Part shown: positions 49,424 to 59,643 of the stretch, in pieces
Position numbering within the stretch: the stretch's first letter is position 1
Layout of the letters: each line of letters opens with the position of its first letter
NCBI GenBank assembly: GCA_930367215.1
Contig: OV884056.1
Coordinates: forward strand, 51,026,308-51,090,307
Reading direction: 5' to 3'
DNA: 64,000 nucleotides
Source: Pollenia angustigena
Lineage: Eukaryota > Arthropoda > Insecta > Diptera > Polleniidae
Position numbers and translations under genes: made by a program
Notes under the pieces: model-generated
What the model saw: the letters and a program-made list of their open reading frames with translations, nothing else
Told to the model about the DNA's origin: nothing
Database searches by the model: none

Positions 49424-50399
49424 TTTGGATTAAAAAACCATAAATAGTTCAACAAAATAACCACAATACTAATTATTATTTGTTACAACTTTTAACGAAT
49501 TCGACAAAAAAAATTGCGCATTAAAAGTGTTAAATTAGTCAATAGTTCACTTATTTTATTTATTTAGCGTATGGATTTAAATAAATATATAAAATAAATT
49601 AAAGCCATTGTTTTTGGTTTACTTAACACTGCAACGAAAAATATTTCTTATGAGATTTCGATCAAAATCTAGCTGCTTTTGACTAGATTTCCCATACAAA
49701 ATAAAATCTTGTTCATGACTAGATTCTGATGGAATCTAGTTACAATATGGTAATGCTTAGTTCTGCACCTGGGTTTTTTTTTTCACATACAAAAATATGA
49801 AAAAAATGACATTTAAGTTAAAAACAAAACAAAAATGGCGGCTTGCCATGTTAAAAAATGTTAAGAAAATCGCAAAAAAAAATTAAACAGATTAATAATA
49901 TAAATTAAGTTGGTTATAATTTAAAGGTTATTAGTTAAAGTCTTCGTCCATATTATGAAACATTTGGGCATAAAAAAATACTTAATGCTGCAAAACAAAA
50001 GATTTATTGTATGGACGAGAACGCAGTTTCAAAAGAGAAGTGAAGATAGTTTCTGCAGCAAATGTTTCATAAAACAGACGAATAAATAATACGAAAAAAA
50101 GTTTTCTCGCATTTTTTCTAGCTAGTTTTCTCTAGCATTTTTTAATTTTACGAAATTAACGAATTCTTTCGAAAATATAACAAAAGTTTTTATGTGCTAT
50201 AAAATTGCTTTCTTAAAATACCTGTGCTGTTTTATTTAACTAAACTAAAGAAAACATTTTGTAGCAAAATTTTGTTCGTCAAATATAAGAAAATTTGTTG
50301 TATTTTACAAAATATTTTGTTTTAGGGAATTTTTATTTTTGTAATATGACGCATGATTTTGAATTTAATTTTTTATTTGTTATTTGGATAATAAAATAA
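49424..50399. other. A+T-rich spacer
   Basis: Short CTAGATTT hairpins at 49665-49740; no gene seen. Confidence 0.4.
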
Positions 50400-50401
50400 T
50401 A

Positions 50402-50599
50402 TCGACCCCTTTGCGCAAAATTATCGTGTGTTACAAGAACCAAATTTTACAGGACAGCCATTTTTCTACCTTTCGCTGCTTTTGCTTGCAATATCAAAAA
50501 TATTTTGCCAGACGTCTCTTTGAATGTATAACAAGATTGCATCAAGAACTCAATTTCAAAAAAATTGGCATATACGATAATTTCCCGCAAAGGGGTCGA
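50402..50599. mobile_element. TA-flanked MITE (TCGACCCCTTTGCG ends)
   Basis: TCGACCCCTTTGCGCAAAAT is mirrored by ATTTCCCGCAAAGGGGTCGA with few differences; TA on both sides (50400-50401, 50600-50601). The frame spanning it is incidental. Confidence 0.78.
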
Positions 50600-51568
50600 T
50601 ATAATGAAAAATTATAAAGTAAATTACTTTGAAAGTGCACACTAATCTCCAATATATTTTTGTTTTTATTTTCCAAAATAAATACGCATTAAGAATTTGT
50701 AAGAATTATGTAAAATAATTTAAGTTTCTTATTAAATTTAGTTTCAAATTCAGATTAAAGGCATTGTGTTTTTTTGTTAATGTCCTTCTAAATAACAAAC
50801 TGCAAAATTTAAGAAAGTCTTTTAAGTAGTTGTTAGAATAAAAAAAAATGTTTACCAATACAAATATAAGTTATGCAGTTACTTGGTGCAACACATCAGA
50901 CGTCGAGGAGTAGTAAAAAATAGAAGAATGAAGATGTCTTTGTCAATCAGCCAAAGGGAAATATACATAAGTATAATTGATGAACAAACTTAACCCTTGA
51001 TTCTGGGCTGCAGAAATCATTTAGCAAAGAATTTTATAACAATATTGTGGAATATGTTATAAATCCGATTCATGGCTTATTAAATTTACGTTTTTTTAAA
51101 CATAATTAATTTGAATTTTTAGTGACATCTTAAACCAAATAAAAAATCTCTTTTACAAATGCCATTAAGAGCATATGAAATGCAATAGTGGCTGATAAAA
51201 CATAATTATGTACACAAAACATGAAGAGTTTCTTAATAACGAAAGATTTGGAGACAAAAAAAACGTCCCTGGAAAGTACATTATTTAAATAAATTTCTAA
51301 AAAATATTGAAAATTCTTCTAAAAAAAAGCTTTATAAATGGAAGGCATTAAAAAGCTACGAGTTTTTACAACAAAAAAACTGCAAATATGTAAATATCCG
51401 CTGAGAACGGTGCCGGGCAATAAAGCCATAGGAAATAAAGCCATACATGGTCTTATTTCCCATTTAAATTTTTTTTTTTTAATATAATTCTAATTTTTTT
51501 AAAAATTGTTTTTTGTTTTTTTTTCTATGGGTGTATAGGTATATTAAAAATATAACGAAAACACTTTT
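50600..51568. other. A+T-rich spacer, nothing recognised
   Basis: No repeat ends or coding signatures noted, apart from GCCATAGGAAATAAAGCCATAC near 51425, a short local duplication. Confidence 0.4.
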
Positions 51569-51995
51569 GGGAGCAAGGATTTTCTCCTCTATGGTATAAC
51601 AAACACCGGCTTCGCTTACAAAAGCTTCTCTGCGTATTCGGCCTTCGTTCGGAAACAAGGCAGATTTTAGAAGCTTTACTTAGCGAAATCGGTACTTGTT
51701 ATAACATAAAAGAGAGAATTCTTACGCCCGTCCAAAGGTCGTCTATACAGAGAAGCTTTAGTAAGCGAAGCCGGTGTATGTTACACCATGGAGGAGAAAA
51801 TCCTTGCGCCCGCCAGAAGGCCGGCTATATAGAGAAGCTTTAGTTAGCGAAGCCGGTCTTTGTTATGCCATAGAGGAGAAAATCCTTGCGCCCGGCCGAA
51901 GGCCGGCTATACAGAGAAGCTTTAGTTAACGAAGCCGGTCTTGTTATACCATATAGGAGAAAATCCTTGCGCCCTGCCGAAGGCCGGCTATGCTT
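51569..51995. repeat. ~81-bp satellite block with an inverted first unit
   Basis: Direct units with GGAGAAAATCCTTGCGCCC, GAAGGCCGGCTAT and AGAGAAGCTTTAGT.A.CGAAG repeat at 80-82-bp steps (anchor at 51711, 51791, 51873, 51954). The sequence at 51569-51652 is the same unit in reverse. GC content is far above the flanks. The ~81-bp period keeps frame, giving 27-residue repeats on both strands, but no gene context is evident. Confidence 0.8.
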
Positions 51996-52200
51996 TGGAG
52001 TTTGTAAACATGTTGTGACGGGCCCGCCGGACGCGCTCCCCTCCCCCCCTTCCAACTACTGTACCATATATTTTCAACACTTGACAGTGGCAACTCATTC
52101 TTTTGCCAATTTGTAACAATAACAATAACACTGTTATGGCGTATTTCCACTTTCGTTACTAAACGATTATCTTAAATTTCAGCACACTCATAAACTTATT

Positions 52201-52532
52201 ATTCGTTTTCGGTACTGTTAAAATTGAATAAAAATATATTCATTTTACGAATAATTTTATTTTTCAATATTTATGTTTGTTATTAAAAAAACAAACTACC
52301 AAAAATAACGTTTTTCCTTATTTTTTTTTTTTTTTTTTTTTTTTTTTTGTTAATTTGTTTGCTTTTGTCGGTTCAAATATATTTTTTAAAAGTTCAATAA
52401 ATAAAAAATTTAAAAATTAACGTAAAAATCATTTGTTTTAAATGAATTGTAAATGATCCGTTTTCTAAATGAATTTTAATTTGTTCAAAATTAATTTTCG
52501 TTTGAATTTAACTACATAATATTTTAAGTGTA
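52201..52532. repeat. 0.35-kb dispersed repeat, copy 2
   Basis: Same sequence as 37266-37617 with small indels and an expanded T run (~29 T at 52320-52348). Confidence 0.75.
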
Positions 52533-53096
52533 TTTAATGACTGATTTTTTTAAAAGAGCTTGTATTTTACTAAAGCATTTTGTGGTGCGAAGTAACAAAC
52601 GAAATTGTACAAAGTACGACAGTTTTCGTACAGATGCCATTTTAATGCAAATTTCATACATTGATTACTATATTTTTGCCCATTACTGTGCAGCTCCAAC
52701 GAACAAGATTATTTTGTTATAATTGAAATGCAAAATGTATGAAAAAAAATAAAATGGTTCACAAACTAAAACAAAAATGGCAAATTTTTCTTTTAGTTCG
52801 TTGTGTTTTTTTTTTTTTAATTAAAACGGTTTAATGTACGAACATATTTATTTTAACAAGAAAAGGTTGTACTTTTCTTGTACCTATAAAAAATAAATAA
52901 ATTCTAAATTTCCTTCTCTCTTAATTCAGCTTTAGTTATCATATCTTTTTAATACTAATTTAGGTTAAATATTCAGAAACAATAATTTACATTTTTAAAT
53001 ACGAAAAACAAGAAAAAATTTCCTGTTTTTTTATAGGTATGTTTTAAAATTTTATTAAAAAAATGTGTGCAACAAGAGTGCCATCATTTACTTATT
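52533..53096. other. A+T-rich spacer, nothing recognised
   Basis: Chance frames only. Confidence 0.4.
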
Positions 53097-53745
53097 ATAT
53101 CCTCCACCAATAGTGGTGAATGAGGGCATACCAGGTTTGTTATTCCGTGTGAAACTTTTTTGTTATTCATCTAAGACCGCATAAAGTATTTTTATATCTG
53201 GATCCTTGAGTAATTTTAAGTAGATTTAGCCATGGTCGTCTGTCTGTCCGTCTGTTTAAAACACGCTCACTTTCGAAAAGAAAGAACAATAATGGTGTAA
53301 AATGGTTTCTAGTTATCCTTAAAAGTTTGAACTTGAAGTCCAACAAAATCGGTTTTGAAGGATAAGAGTCAAGAATCAAAATGTGGAATAATTACTCTAC
53401 AAAAACTAGCAAAAAAAATGTGGCGGAACGCATATATTGAGGTATATGGCCAGAAATCATGCCACAAAATTTGGTGAATATAGGTCCATAATTAACTATA
53501 GGCCCTATATAAAGCCCACTCGCGAAAAACACTTTATTACGCGAAACACCGTAACGAAGAATGCTATTGTTATCAAATTTGGCCAGTCATTACTTTATAA
53601 GACAGGAAATCACATAGTCAAATTTCGTTAAGATCAATCCATAACTTACCATAGGCTTCATATAAAGTCCACTTCTGAAATATTCATACTGTCGGTGGAG
53701 GGTACCAAAGATTCGGCAAAGCCGAATATAGCACTCTAACTTGTT
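53097..53745 (-). repeat. X-type dispersed repeat, reverse orientation, short complete copy
   Basis: The minus strand runs from ACAAGTTAGAGTGCTATATT (near 53743), with the GCCGAATC hairpin and GGTACCCTCCACC, to the tail cluster (AGACGGACAGACAGACGACC near 53250) and the decayed right end TGGAGGATATAA at ~53097. Both family ends are present in only 650 bp. Confidence 0.7.
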
Positions 53746-54388
53746 TGAAATATAAAAGCGCCAAATAATTGGCATATTTTTCGCATATTTAAAGAATTAA
53801 ATAAGTAACAGAATTAAAGAACACAATAATTATATGTTAGGCTCATTAGCTAGATAAATAATTCAGGCTGGCTGTGACAGCCTTAACCGCTTATTTCCTT
53901 GTTGTAAATTAAATATGCTGTTTATCTTGCTTTTGTTAAATTAACGTAATACCTATAAAAGAATATTATTTAAACTTATTCATGAGGTAGTGCGTTCATT
54001 TAAAAAAAAAAGTGTATTTTTATAAAAAAAAAAATTTTATTGGACAATAACATGAAAAATAGAGAAGAAGTTCTACCAAGTCATGTTTTGCAAAAAGGCT
54101 GTCAAGCAGTAAAGCTGATTGCAAACAAATAATAAAATTAAATTTAAACATTTTATATACTTTTGTAAATACTTTTTCTTTTTGCAAATTATGAGGATAT
54201 ATTGTAACACATAAGTACAAAATAAATTTAAAGACATTTTCCCACCTTTCTGGCAACCGATCAAAAAAAAAGTGAAAAGAACGAATTAAGTCAATTTTAA
54301 TTACATACCTGTACCCATGTTTTGTAACTTTAGTGAGATCTTCTTGCATCGAAAAGATGTGAAACAAAAGATTCCATCAATTATCGAA
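53746..54388. other. A+T-rich spacer, nothing recognised
   Basis: Chance frames only. Confidence 0.4.
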
Positions 54389-55660
54389 AAGTGAGAAAAA
54401 TGTGTGTCTGTAACTCATGCCGAAAACTATCAAAAGAGATTACGTCGTTACGTTATAAATGTCATAATATTGCACTCGAAGCCGATGTGACATTGCAGAC
54501 GTTCAGAACGCAAGTAACACATATCGTTGACGGCGACCAAAATTTACTAATGGCGATGTCTATTCTGAGAAAAAAATGCTACAGTATATGCATGTAACAC
54601 TTTTTCATGTTACCTATAATCACTCGAAGTGTTACATGTTGTACAACTTCAATCGAACAGAATTAGCTGCCTTTATTTACAACTATTACACTTTTATTAT
54701 TAATGTAGTTCATTAGCGATTTTTAAAACTATTCGACTATTTGCTGCACACTTACTTTACGGTTTGGAAACAGACATTGACATCACTTATTGCTTGAACA
54801 AATTTAAAACGATAATAAATACATAGAATTTTCCACCAAAATACAAAACGATTTAATTCAAAATGAAGTATGCCGTTTTTTTCATCTTTATCCATTTTAA
54901 TTTTAAACAATCTTTTGACAAAACTTTTAAAATATTATGACAAACAAAATAAAATATTGGTTGTACAAACAAAGTAGTAAGTACCAAAGTTGTAAAACAG
55001 GGCAGTATGAACCCTTAAGTAAAAGTAAGGGTAAAACATGTAACATGTTTTGCATGTTTTTCATCAACATTTTCACAAAAGAACTTGAAAATTTTTCCCA
55101 CAGTTGTATTTTTTGTACAAACGAACACAAACTGTAGAACATGTAACATTAATGCAACATTTTTCTCAGAAAAGAAATCGCCATAAAATTGAAAATTTTT
55201 CAACGACGGCGGCGAAAACACAACCGTCGGCTATGCCAAATTGTGTAAAGAGCGACTTTAATGTTTATTGTTTGCAAACGAGCTTTGAAGACATTCGTAT
55301 ATTTTATAAAAATGTTAAAAGCAAAATAATAAAACAATGAAAAATGTGCCAAGAATAAAGTATTATTATTATTATTCTTTGCATTTTTAATTGTTTTTTA
55401 GTGTTACAATTTTTTCTCACCCCATTTTTATTCGTGAGTTTATTTGACAGTTCAAAGCGGGAACTTTTCTCACCAAAATGTTACAGACACACTTTTTCTG
55501 TAAATTAGCTAGTAATTTCCTTACGTGACAGCTTGTACTCGCCAAAAAAAGTTACAGACACAGTTAAGTGAGAAAAACAGCTGTTTGTTTCAATTTATGG
55601 CATTTTTGTTTCATTTCACACATTTCAATCGAAAACTTTCTCGACGCGAGAGTTACAGAA
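54389..55660. mobile_element. possible element with GTTACAGACACA subterminal motifs
   Basis: GTGTGTCTGTAAC at ~54400 and inverted GTTACAGACACA at 55481 and 55551, plus GAGTTACAGA near 55648, bracket 1.2 kb. AAAACATGTAACATG motifs are also inside. Termini and duplication not resolved; frames inside are unrecognised. Confidence 0.4.
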
Positions 55661-55849
55661 CATGGGCACTGGTTTTAAAGTAGAGCGTATTTCAGTAAGA
55701 ACATTCTGCATCGATGGGTGCAAATAATATTCAGGGGGGCAAGGTCTGGCCTACAAGTTTTTGTAATACTCTGGCAGCATTGTACGAGCGTTGACATGAT
55801 GAATTAAATGGCTTCATGTTTATTTTATAGGTTCGTACAGACGATGGTC

Positions 55850-55996
55850 TGATCTTACAATGTTGTCATTAAAATTTCCTAAAAATGTCTAGCGACTGTG
55901 TGAACACTGTAAGCTCATTTTCATTTGAAAGATGTGTAAAATTAATGGATCTGACAATGGCACAATTGCCAGAAAAATGACAACATTGTAAGATCT
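55850..55996. mobile_element. 147-bp MITE with GATCTTACAATGTTGTCATT ends
   Basis: GATCTTACAATGTTGTCATT at the left is perfectly mirrored by AATGACAACATTGTAAGATC at the right. Noncoding. Confidence 0.78.
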
Positions 55997-56329
55997 GCTT
56001 TAGATTCTACCGGGTTAAAATATGAGTATTGATAAAAATCATTTAACAATATTGCATTTTATTTTTGAGAACCTCCCAGAGGTTATATTTGAAAGTATTT
56101 TTATGTTTGTTTCATCAATAAAAATTCAATGAAAAGTTTTCTACGACAAGTTTTTTTAGAAGCAAGCTATTGTCCCTATTACTTTTTCCGACTCTGTATA
56201 TATAGAGAAGATGCGTGTTTGTAACTAAATCTGGATTAGCATTTTTGTTTCTTTTTTTTTAACAAAAATTTTGCCTTTTTTGTTGTAACTAGTTGGCAAC
56301 GCCCTACAGATTATATTGGACTACGTGTT

Positions 56330-56756
56330 CCATTGTGGCTTAAATGCTACTTTACAACTCTATCTTAAAGCCAATCTGGTGCTATGGTATTCAGTTATGG
56401 GGCACTGCCCCGGCCTCTAATATCGAAAAAATTCAAAGGCGCCAAAATAAACTTCTTCGAATAATCACAGCTGCCCCTTGGTATGTTAAAAACTCCAATA
56501 TTCGCAAGGATCTTAATGTTCCATTAGTTAAAACTATGATTAAGCAATATGCAGTAAAATACTTAAAAAACCTCGAATTGCATCCGAACCCACTAGCTCG
56601 AAATATTTTAAATGATAGCGGCCACACTCGCTTAAGGAGAAGAGATACTGCAGCACCTATCCATTTAGATGAGCGATAAACACCTATTTATTTATAAGAA
56701 CCGCGATGAAGAAAAATTTTGTCTGGCACTGGCAGGACATAAAATAAAGTATTAGG
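56330..56756 (+). pseudogene. Jockey-type LINE 3' fragment
   Basis: The plus strand encodes the RT C-terminal region: LLYNSILKPIWCYGIQLWGT, then APASNIEKIQRRQNKLLRII and NAPWYV-like APWYVKN, ending RRRDTAAPIHLDER and a stop at 56677-56679. This matches the Jockey/X-element C-terminus. A short 3'UTR ends AAAATAAAGTATTAGG without a clear poly(A). It is 5'-truncated at about 56330. Confidence 0.8.
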
Positions 56757-56767
56757 TTAAGATTATA

Positions 56768-57012
56768 TCGCTCATTTGCTGCAAGACCGGCATAACTCAA
56801 AAAATGAAATTTTGGAGTTAGAGATGCAGTATTGTTCGCTTTGTTTTTCTTATATTATGTATTAAATTCATTTTTATATCTTTTATACTTTCCCAGTTTG
56901 AAGAGAATGTGTCTTCTTTTTTTCTCAGTAGTTAGAACAAATCAAAAACTTTAAATGCGTTTATCTCAAAATGGATTTTTTGAGTTATGCCGGTCTTGCA
57001 GCAAATGAGCGA
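56768..57012. mobile_element. TA-flanked MITE (TCGCTCATTTGCTGC ends)
   Basis: TCGCTCATTTGCTGCAAGAC, then CGGCATAACTCAAAAAAT, is mirrored nearly perfectly at 56975-57012; TA on both sides (56766-56767, 57013-57014). Noncoding, 245 bp. Confidence 0.82.
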
Positions 57013-57035
57013 TATGAAGATTCAATAAAAAAAAA

Positions 57036-58229
57036 ACAAGTAAGAGTGCTATATTCCGCTGTGCCGAATCTTATATACCCTTCACCATTGTGCGAGTAGA
57101 ATAGAGAGCAACTAAATAATTTTTGCATATACATACATTCATATTTACAATACTTACAACTTCATTATAAATGAAATTTAAAAAGCGATAACTGGTAAAT
57201 ATTTTTTATTATGAAATAATAAAGAAGGGTGATAACGAAAATCATATTGGGCATTATGCTAGTAAATGTAAACAAATACGAAGGGGAGGTGAGGGGATAG
57301 GTAGAAGAGACGACAACCGGATTTGACCTTCGCTTTGCATAAGGACCCAGAATATATATACTTTATAGGGTCTAAGATCAATATTGTAGAAATTACAAAC
57401 GGAATGACAAACTTATATATACCCTTTTCCACCTGTGGTGAAGGGTATAAAAAGAGTAATTTTTGGGATTTCAGTATTTTGGTCATAACTCTGCTATTTC
57501 TTAACCGATTTGCCAGTTATTTTGGCTACTAAACGTGGACTCGGGAAGATCTCTGGTTCCTGAAAATGGGTATCTTTCAAAAAAAAATTAATATCTTGGT
57601 CATAACTTTTTCGTATCTGAACCGATTTTTCCGAGTTTTTCAGAAAATATTTTCTATTGAAAATTTCCGATCTTCTGATATATAAGGCGTAACCATAGGT
57701 CATATTACAGTCAAAAAATTCAGGTTTTTATACAATTTTTAATACTTTTTGTATGAGAGGTACCACGCCTACTTCTCTAATCCCGCCCACATTTTGTAGG
57801 ATGATGTATATTTATAACCTAAATGTTTGTACCTAATTTTAAAGCTTTGGCTCTTGCCGTTCTCCAGATATACAGAAAAAAGTAATACAAATACAACAAC
57901 CACAAGGGATTTTTTGGAAAAATTAGAGGCAGTCGTGGTTTTTTGGTCATATCTCAGCCATTGTTGGACCGATCTGGCTGAATGAAGAAATGGTGGACTA
58001 TATGTGACATAAATGTAAAACAACGTAGCCGCTATCGTGTCTGGAGTCTCCGGAAAACACATATCAAACGTAAGACGGACAGACGGACGGATATCGTTAA
58101 ATCAACTTCTCGTCTCATAAGGACCCAGAATATATATACTTTATAGGGTCTAAGATCAATATTGTAGAAATTACAAACGGAATGACAAACTTATATATAC
58201 CCTTTTCCACCTGTGGTGAAGGGTATAAT
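57036..58229 (+). repeat. X-type dispersed repeat with duplicated right end
   Basis: The left end reads CAAGTAAGAGTGCTATATTC then CGCTGTGCCG and ATACCCTTCACC. The right-end block (AAGGACCCAGAATATATATA .. GTGGTGAAGGGTATAA) occurs twice, at ~57341-57450 and ~58119-58229, almost identical. The interior matches 32861-33661 inverted. Either two overlapping insertions or an internal duplication. Confidence 0.7.
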
Positions 58230-58379
58230 AATGAAAAAAAAAATTTTAAAGTGAAAGTTTGTGAAAATTGTGGAAAAAAGGTAAAAAAATTAAAAATACC
58301 AAGTAAATATATTTAATAATAGCAATAATAGACTACAGTACACACCATAAAAGGCGATTAGTAAAAAATGAAAAAGAAA

Positions 58380-58632
58380 AATGCTTAAGCTACCCCTTAA
58401 GTGTACTCCATACTGTAGTAACATGGAGTACTTTTAAAACTTACCCACTTTAGTACTCCATGGAGTAGTATAGGGACTACTTCAGTGGGTTATATGGTCC
58501 CCTCCTAGGACATCGTAATGTTAAATGAACCACCATTTACCCATATATTTGGAGGTTTTTTTTTGGAGTACTCCTACTCCTTTATGGACTATTCTTTACA
58601 TGCATGTAAGGACAAGTCTCGTTATCTGCAGG
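58380..58632. mobile_element. diverged CCCTGCAAATAA-family element, copy 2
   Basis: It shares GGGTTATATGGTCC, CTAGGACATCGTAATGTTAA and the right end CTGCAGGG with 37654-38027; the left end is unrecognisable. It lies directly upstream of the dsx OD2 exon. Confidence 0.65.
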
Positions 58633-58794
58633 GCTTATCAAGTTGGATTTGTATCACAAGCTTTCCATTTTTAAAACTAGGCTTAAGGGGGGTGTATTGC
58701 TTTTTAATTACACATAGAATATAACTTTTTAAACATTATTTTAATTTCTATTAAATTTTTCTAATATTATGTACAATTATTCTTTTCATTACAG
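58633..58794 (+). other. dsx: 3' end of the large dsx intron upstream of the OD2 exon
   Basis: A+T-rich sequence between a transposon remnant and the exon, ending in the pyrimidine-rich acceptor TTCTTTTCATTACAG. The upstream sequence of the window is probably intronic dsx DNA too, but the preceding exon is not visible. Confidence 0.6.
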
Positions 58795-58926
58795 ATCTTA
58801 TATTAGATTATTGCCAAAAATTAATTGAAAAATTTGGGTATCCCTGGGAAATGATGCCACTTATGTATGTGATACTTAAGGATGCTGGTGTAGATATCGA
58901 TGAGGCTTCAAAACGTATCGAAGAAG
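58795..58926 (+). CDS. dsx: doublesex exon encoding the OD2 dimerisation segment (internal exon)
   Basis: Doublesex is the nuclear DM-domain transcription factor at the bottom of the fly sex-determination cascade; this exon encodes part of its C-terminal dimerisation domain (OD2), shared by male and female forms. A TTTCATTACAG acceptor precedes it and a strong GTAAGT donor follows. The exon carries two bases of a split codon, 43 full codons, then one base (phase 1). The peptide includes LDYCQKLIEKFGYPWEMM, then PLMYVILKDAG and ends EASKRIEE, which I recognise as the DSX OD2 segment up to the known common/sex-specific junction. Differences from my recollection of Drosophila are mild (for example KFG where I expect KFR). 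The DM-domain exons are not in the window, so upstream introns must be long. If the donor is not used, the frame reaches a stop about 20 codons into the intron. Identity is by recalled family sequence, not a search. Confidence 0.93.
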
Positions 58927-59087
58927 GTAAGTTACAACTAAAAAAAAGTCATATAAATTCTTTAAAAAAAATCAGTGTTTTCTGAAGAGATATTTTTTCC
59001 TTAAAATAAAAGAAAAAATATGGCAACCTGTTTTTAAATTTTTTAAATTAGAAAACGTGTAAAAAAATTCTTATGATTTACATTTAG

Positions 59088-59228
59088 GCGTAGAAGTCTT
59101 TAAAAGATACGATACTATTTTAAATATTTACGGGGGTAATAAATGGCGTAATAGACTTAAGCCTCGACATGAAAACCATGATGAAAGATCAGAAAATGAT
59201 GAAACTAGCAAACGAAGTAGACTAGAGG
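59088..59228 (+). CDS. dsx: extra in-frame dsx cassette exon B, divergent relative of the female exon
   Basis: The exon lies between the common OD2 exon and the female terminal exon. It is bounded by CATTTAG and GTAAGA and is 141 bp, a multiple of three, with phase 1 at both ends, so it can be included or skipped without shifting frame. It starts GVEVFKRYDTILNIYGG after the junction glycine and continues with a charged tail (HENHDERSENDETSKRSRLE). The opening resembles the female exon (G..V...Y....LNIY.G), including similar DNA around the AATATTTA core, so I infer an old duplicate of that exon. It has no stop. If its donor is ignored, translation runs into the intron and stops after about ten codons. 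I do not know this exon from characterised DSX proteins. It might be female-specific, used in both sexes, or rarely used. Confidence 0.7.
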
Positions 59229-59389
59229 GTAAGATTTCTATTTTGTCTGTTTTTTTTTAACAGATTTTACAATTTGAATAAGTTTTAAAAAAAATTTTAA
59301 GTTGAGGGACAAATAAAACAGAAAACACTTAAAAAAAACTATTCAAACTTAATAAAATTTTTATTTATTTTGCTAAAAACTTTATTTAG

Positions 59390-59494
59390 GCCAACATGTT
59401 GTAAATGAGTATTCCCGTCAACAAAATATTAACATTTATGCATTACGTAGTGGCACACGACAGTTTGATGAAGCTCACAAACGAAAACTAGAGG
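59390..59494 (+). CDS. dsx: extra in-frame dsx cassette exon C, chimera of female exon and exon B
   Basis: The acceptor is TTTATTTAG and the donor GTAAGA. Length is 105 bp, phase 1 to phase 1. The peptide begins GQHVVNEYSRQQNINIY, almost identical to the DSX-F terminal exon. It then departs (ALRSGTRQFDEA) and ends AHKRKLE, like the SRLE tail of exon B. At DNA level the 5' part matches the exon at 59644, while the 3' part plus donor (AACTAGAGGGTAAGATT) matches 59220-59236. The flanking introns share GTTGAGGGACAAAT at 59301 and 59546. This fits tandem duplication of a segment running from the end of exon B to the start of the female exon. It keeps an open frame and splice sites, so it may be expressed, but no transcript evidence is available here. 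Confidence 0.7.
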
Positions 59495-59643
59495 GTAAGA
59501 TTTTTTTTATCTGTTATCAGATTATGAAAATTCAATAAATTTTAAGTTGAGGGACAAATAGAACAGAAAACACTGAAAATTTAAAAAAAAAATTGTAAAC
59601 TTATTAACCAAATTTTATTTATTTTGCTTAAACCTCTATTTAG

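Noticed and set aside
51840..52116. Overlapping frames with repeated RPAEGRLYREAL or RPSAGRKDFLLYGIT
   Set aside because: They arise because the satellite period is about 81 bp; open on both strands, no gene signals.
54391..54597. Cysteine-containing frame (MRKMCVCNSC), considered as a possible DM or zinc-finger exon
   Set aside because: Cysteine spacing does not fit a DM domain, and it starts inside a repeat motif GTGTGTCTGTAAC mirrored at 55481.
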